A stretch of 64,000 nt of DNA from the NCBI RefSeq assembly GCF_012530535.1, contig NZ_CP051299.1, positions 2,046,001 to 2,110,000 on the forward strand, in the 5' to 3' direction. Positions 62,786-64,000 of the stretch are shown piece by piece; position 1 is the stretch's first letter, and each line of letters starts with the position of its first letter. Origin of the DNA: Microcella flavibacter (lineage in GTDB: Bacteria > Actinomycetota > Actinomycetes > Actinomycetales > Microbacteriaceae). The position numbers and the translations under genes were made by a program. A model generated the notes under the pieces. The model made no database searches. It saw nothing but the letters and a program-made list of their open reading frames with translations, and was not told the DNA's origin.

Positions 62786-63616
62786 TCAGCGCATCCGATT
62801 CCGCAGGACGACGTATGCGGCCTGCCGCTTGATCGCCATGAGCGCCGCACGTCGATTCCCGACGCGCTCATCCGACGCCGATACGGCCTCGGGGTGGTGC
62901 TCGGCGAGCCAGCGGTGGAAGCCGGTCACTTGCTCGGCCTGGCTCCCGCGGAGCGCCACGCTCCACTGCCCGCCGTTCATCCTGAAGACAGCTCCTACGG
63001 TGAGATCGGGGACAAAATCCCCTCTCATCAGGATCCGGCAGTAGGTCGCCTGGTCGACGAGGTACGGGTAGGTGAAGAACCAGAACCCGTCCTCCTCCAG
63101 CTCCTGACGACGCATCATGACGGAACCCGGCTCGCCGAACTGGTTCGAACCGGAGCGCACCACGGCGCGCACGGCCTCGACGCCGCGCATCGGGCGCGTC
63201 AGGCCGGCGAGTCCGCGTGCGCCGATGATGGTGCGCCCACGGGCGTCGACGATCTCGCGCTGGCACGCCGTGAGCACTGCGCCGGGATGGGCGTCGAGGA
63301 TCGCGCTCTGCCGCGACAGCACCTCCGGCTTCAGCAGATCATCGCCGCACACCATCTTGATGTACTCGCCGACGGCGGCGGCGGAGACTCGATTGAAGTT
63401 GCGCTCGGCTCCGCCCCCGGCCTCCGTGACGAGCAGTCGGACGCGCTCGTCCGAGGAGAACCTCTGGAGCTTCTCCCACGTGCCGTCGGTCGAGCTGTGA
63501 TCCGCGATCACCAGCTCGAAGTCGGGGTGGTCCTGCGCGAGGATCGACTCCACGGCGTCCTCCACGAACGGCGCGTTGTTGAACGTCGGCATGACGACGG
63601 ACAGGCGGGGGGTCAT
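62786..63616 (-). CDS. GT2 glycosyltransferase
   Basis: This 276-residue enzyme has LSVVMPTFNNAPFVEDAVESIL, the metal-binding region MVCGDDLLKPE and VDQATYCRILMRG, all of the single-domain GT2 class that adds sugars to a growing glycan. No membrane segments. The ATG at 63616 overlaps the gtrA-like stop by 4 bp; sugar and acceptor are unknown. Confidence 0.88.
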   Translation of the reverse strand: MTPRLSVVMPTFNNAPFVEDAVESILAQDHPDFELVIADHSSTDGTWEKLQRFSSDERVRLLVTEAGGGAERNFNRVSAAAVGEYIKMVCGDDLLKPEVLSRQSAILDAHPGAVLTACQREIVDARGRTIIGARGLAGLTRPMRGVEAVRAVVRSGSNQFGEPGSVMMRRQELEEDGFWFFTYPYLVDQATYCRILMRGDFVPDLTVGAVFRMNGGQWSVALRGSQAEQVTGFHRWLAEHHPEAVSASDERVGNRRAALMAIKRQAAYVVLRNRMR

Positions 63617-64000
63617 GGAGCGTTCCCTCCTCGGCGCCGGAACGAGAAGTGCCGGTGACCGAAGTAGCTGATGAGCGTGGTGATGAAGACGATGAGCGCC
63701 TGAGCGATCAACGGGTGGATGCCGCCGAACTCGACGAGCACCGGTAGGAGGACGGCGTTGACGCCGAGGGCGACGAGGTACACGCTCTCGAAACGCGCCA
63801 GATCTCGCAGCGTGTTGCCGCGGACCCGGAAGACGAAGCGCCGGTACAGCACGAAGGCGCAGAGCACGGCGGCGATGTGCGAGAGCACGAGAGCGGTCAT
63901 ATAGCCCCACACCTGTCCGGCGGTGTAGAGGAAGAGGGTGAACCAGAGGAATCCGATGGCGGTGTTCGCGACACCGACGATGAGGAACGCGACGCGGTGA
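63613..64000 (-). CDS. GtrA-family membrane protein (5' end outside window)
   Basis: The frame stays open to the window edge. The visible part reads HRVAFLIVGVANTAIGF, the family start, then membrane segments YMTALVLSHIAAVLCAFVLYRRFVF and VYLVALGVNAVLLPVLVEF, and ends in the basic RHRHFSF-like tail GHRHFSFRRRGG. GtrA proteins are four-helix membrane proteins thought to help move polyprenyl-linked sugars across the membrane, which suits the adjacent DPM1-type transferase. Confidence 0.85.
   Translation of the reverse strand, partial: HRVAFLIVGVANTAIGFLWFTLFLYTAGQVWGYMTALVLSHIAAVLCAFVLYRRFVFRVRGNTLRDLARFESVYLVALGVNAVLLPVLVEFGGIHPLIAQALIVFITTLISYFGHRHFSFRRRGGNAP

Overview
The window is very GC-rich (about 70% by eye outside the rRNA genes) and comes from an actinobacterium, most likely a member of the Microbacteriaceae. 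The evidence is two WhiB proteins (WhiB1 and WhiB2 types), MtrA-MtrB-LpqB, PdtaS, a SecA without the C-terminal zinc motif, an Rv3235-family protein, DUF3499, DUF5719 and a GlfT2-type galactofuranosyltransferase. Much of the gene order matches, from memory, the Mycobacterium tuberculosis Rv3219-Rv3260 neighbourhood, so this is largely conserved actinobacterial core chromosome with inserted blocks.

Layout. 1-3.1 kb: start of an MMPL transporter behind its TetR repressor with a double palindromic operator, a 66-residue membrane protein, a LysE-type exporter, tRNA-Lys(CTT), and a Bcp peroxiredoxin. 3.1-9.2 kb: whiB1 and pdtaS, then a CpaE/TadZ-like ATPase and a SAF-domain (CpaB-like) protein separated from any pilus operon, a small helix-turn-helix protein and two conserved proteins of unknown function. 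9.2-18 kb: on the minus strand mtrA-mtrB-lpqB-comF-hpf-secA, linking envelope stress sensing, ribosome hibernation and protein export. 18-27.6 kb: a plus-strand run of overlapping genes (membrane protein, DUF4129, DUF4350, MoxR, DUF58), then fur-katA on the minus strand, then SpoIIM and RDD proteins diverging from a 16-bp gap. fur-katA appears to be inserted between DUF58 and SpoIIM. 27.7-33.7 kb: a complete rrn operon on the minus strand (promoter, leader, 16S, spacer, 23S, 5S, terminators), with both long-range processing stems visible.

33.8-46.4 kb: an OpgB-like phosphoglycerol transferase coupled to ahcY, phosphomannomutase and DUF3499, an Rv3259-like protein, a DUF5719 gene that looks frameshifted, a large glycosyltransferase with membrane segments, whiB2, galE and manA. 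46.5-51.7 kb: a secreted subtilisin carrying nine LGFP repeats, an acyl-CoA dehydrogenase and a polysaccharide pyruvyl transferase. 51.8-54.4 kb: two tandem O-antigen-ligase/polymerase-like membrane proteins. 54.4-64 kb: a minus-strand polysaccharide cluster of GtrA, three GT2 glycosyltransferases, a sugar epimerase, RmlC, RmlA, UDP-galactopyranose mutase, and a Wzm/Wzt-type ABC exporter.

How it fits together. The right half supplies sugar nucleotides (ManA, ManB, GalE, RmlA, RmlC, Glf), polymerises them (GlfT2-like and other GT2 enzymes, Wzy-like proteins), decorates them (pyruvyl transferase, phosphoglycerol transferase) and exports them (ABC pair), which is consistent with a galactofuranose- and probably rhamnose-containing cell-surface glycan. 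The left half holds conserved regulators and envelope machinery. All functional calls are from reading the sequence; no database search was run.
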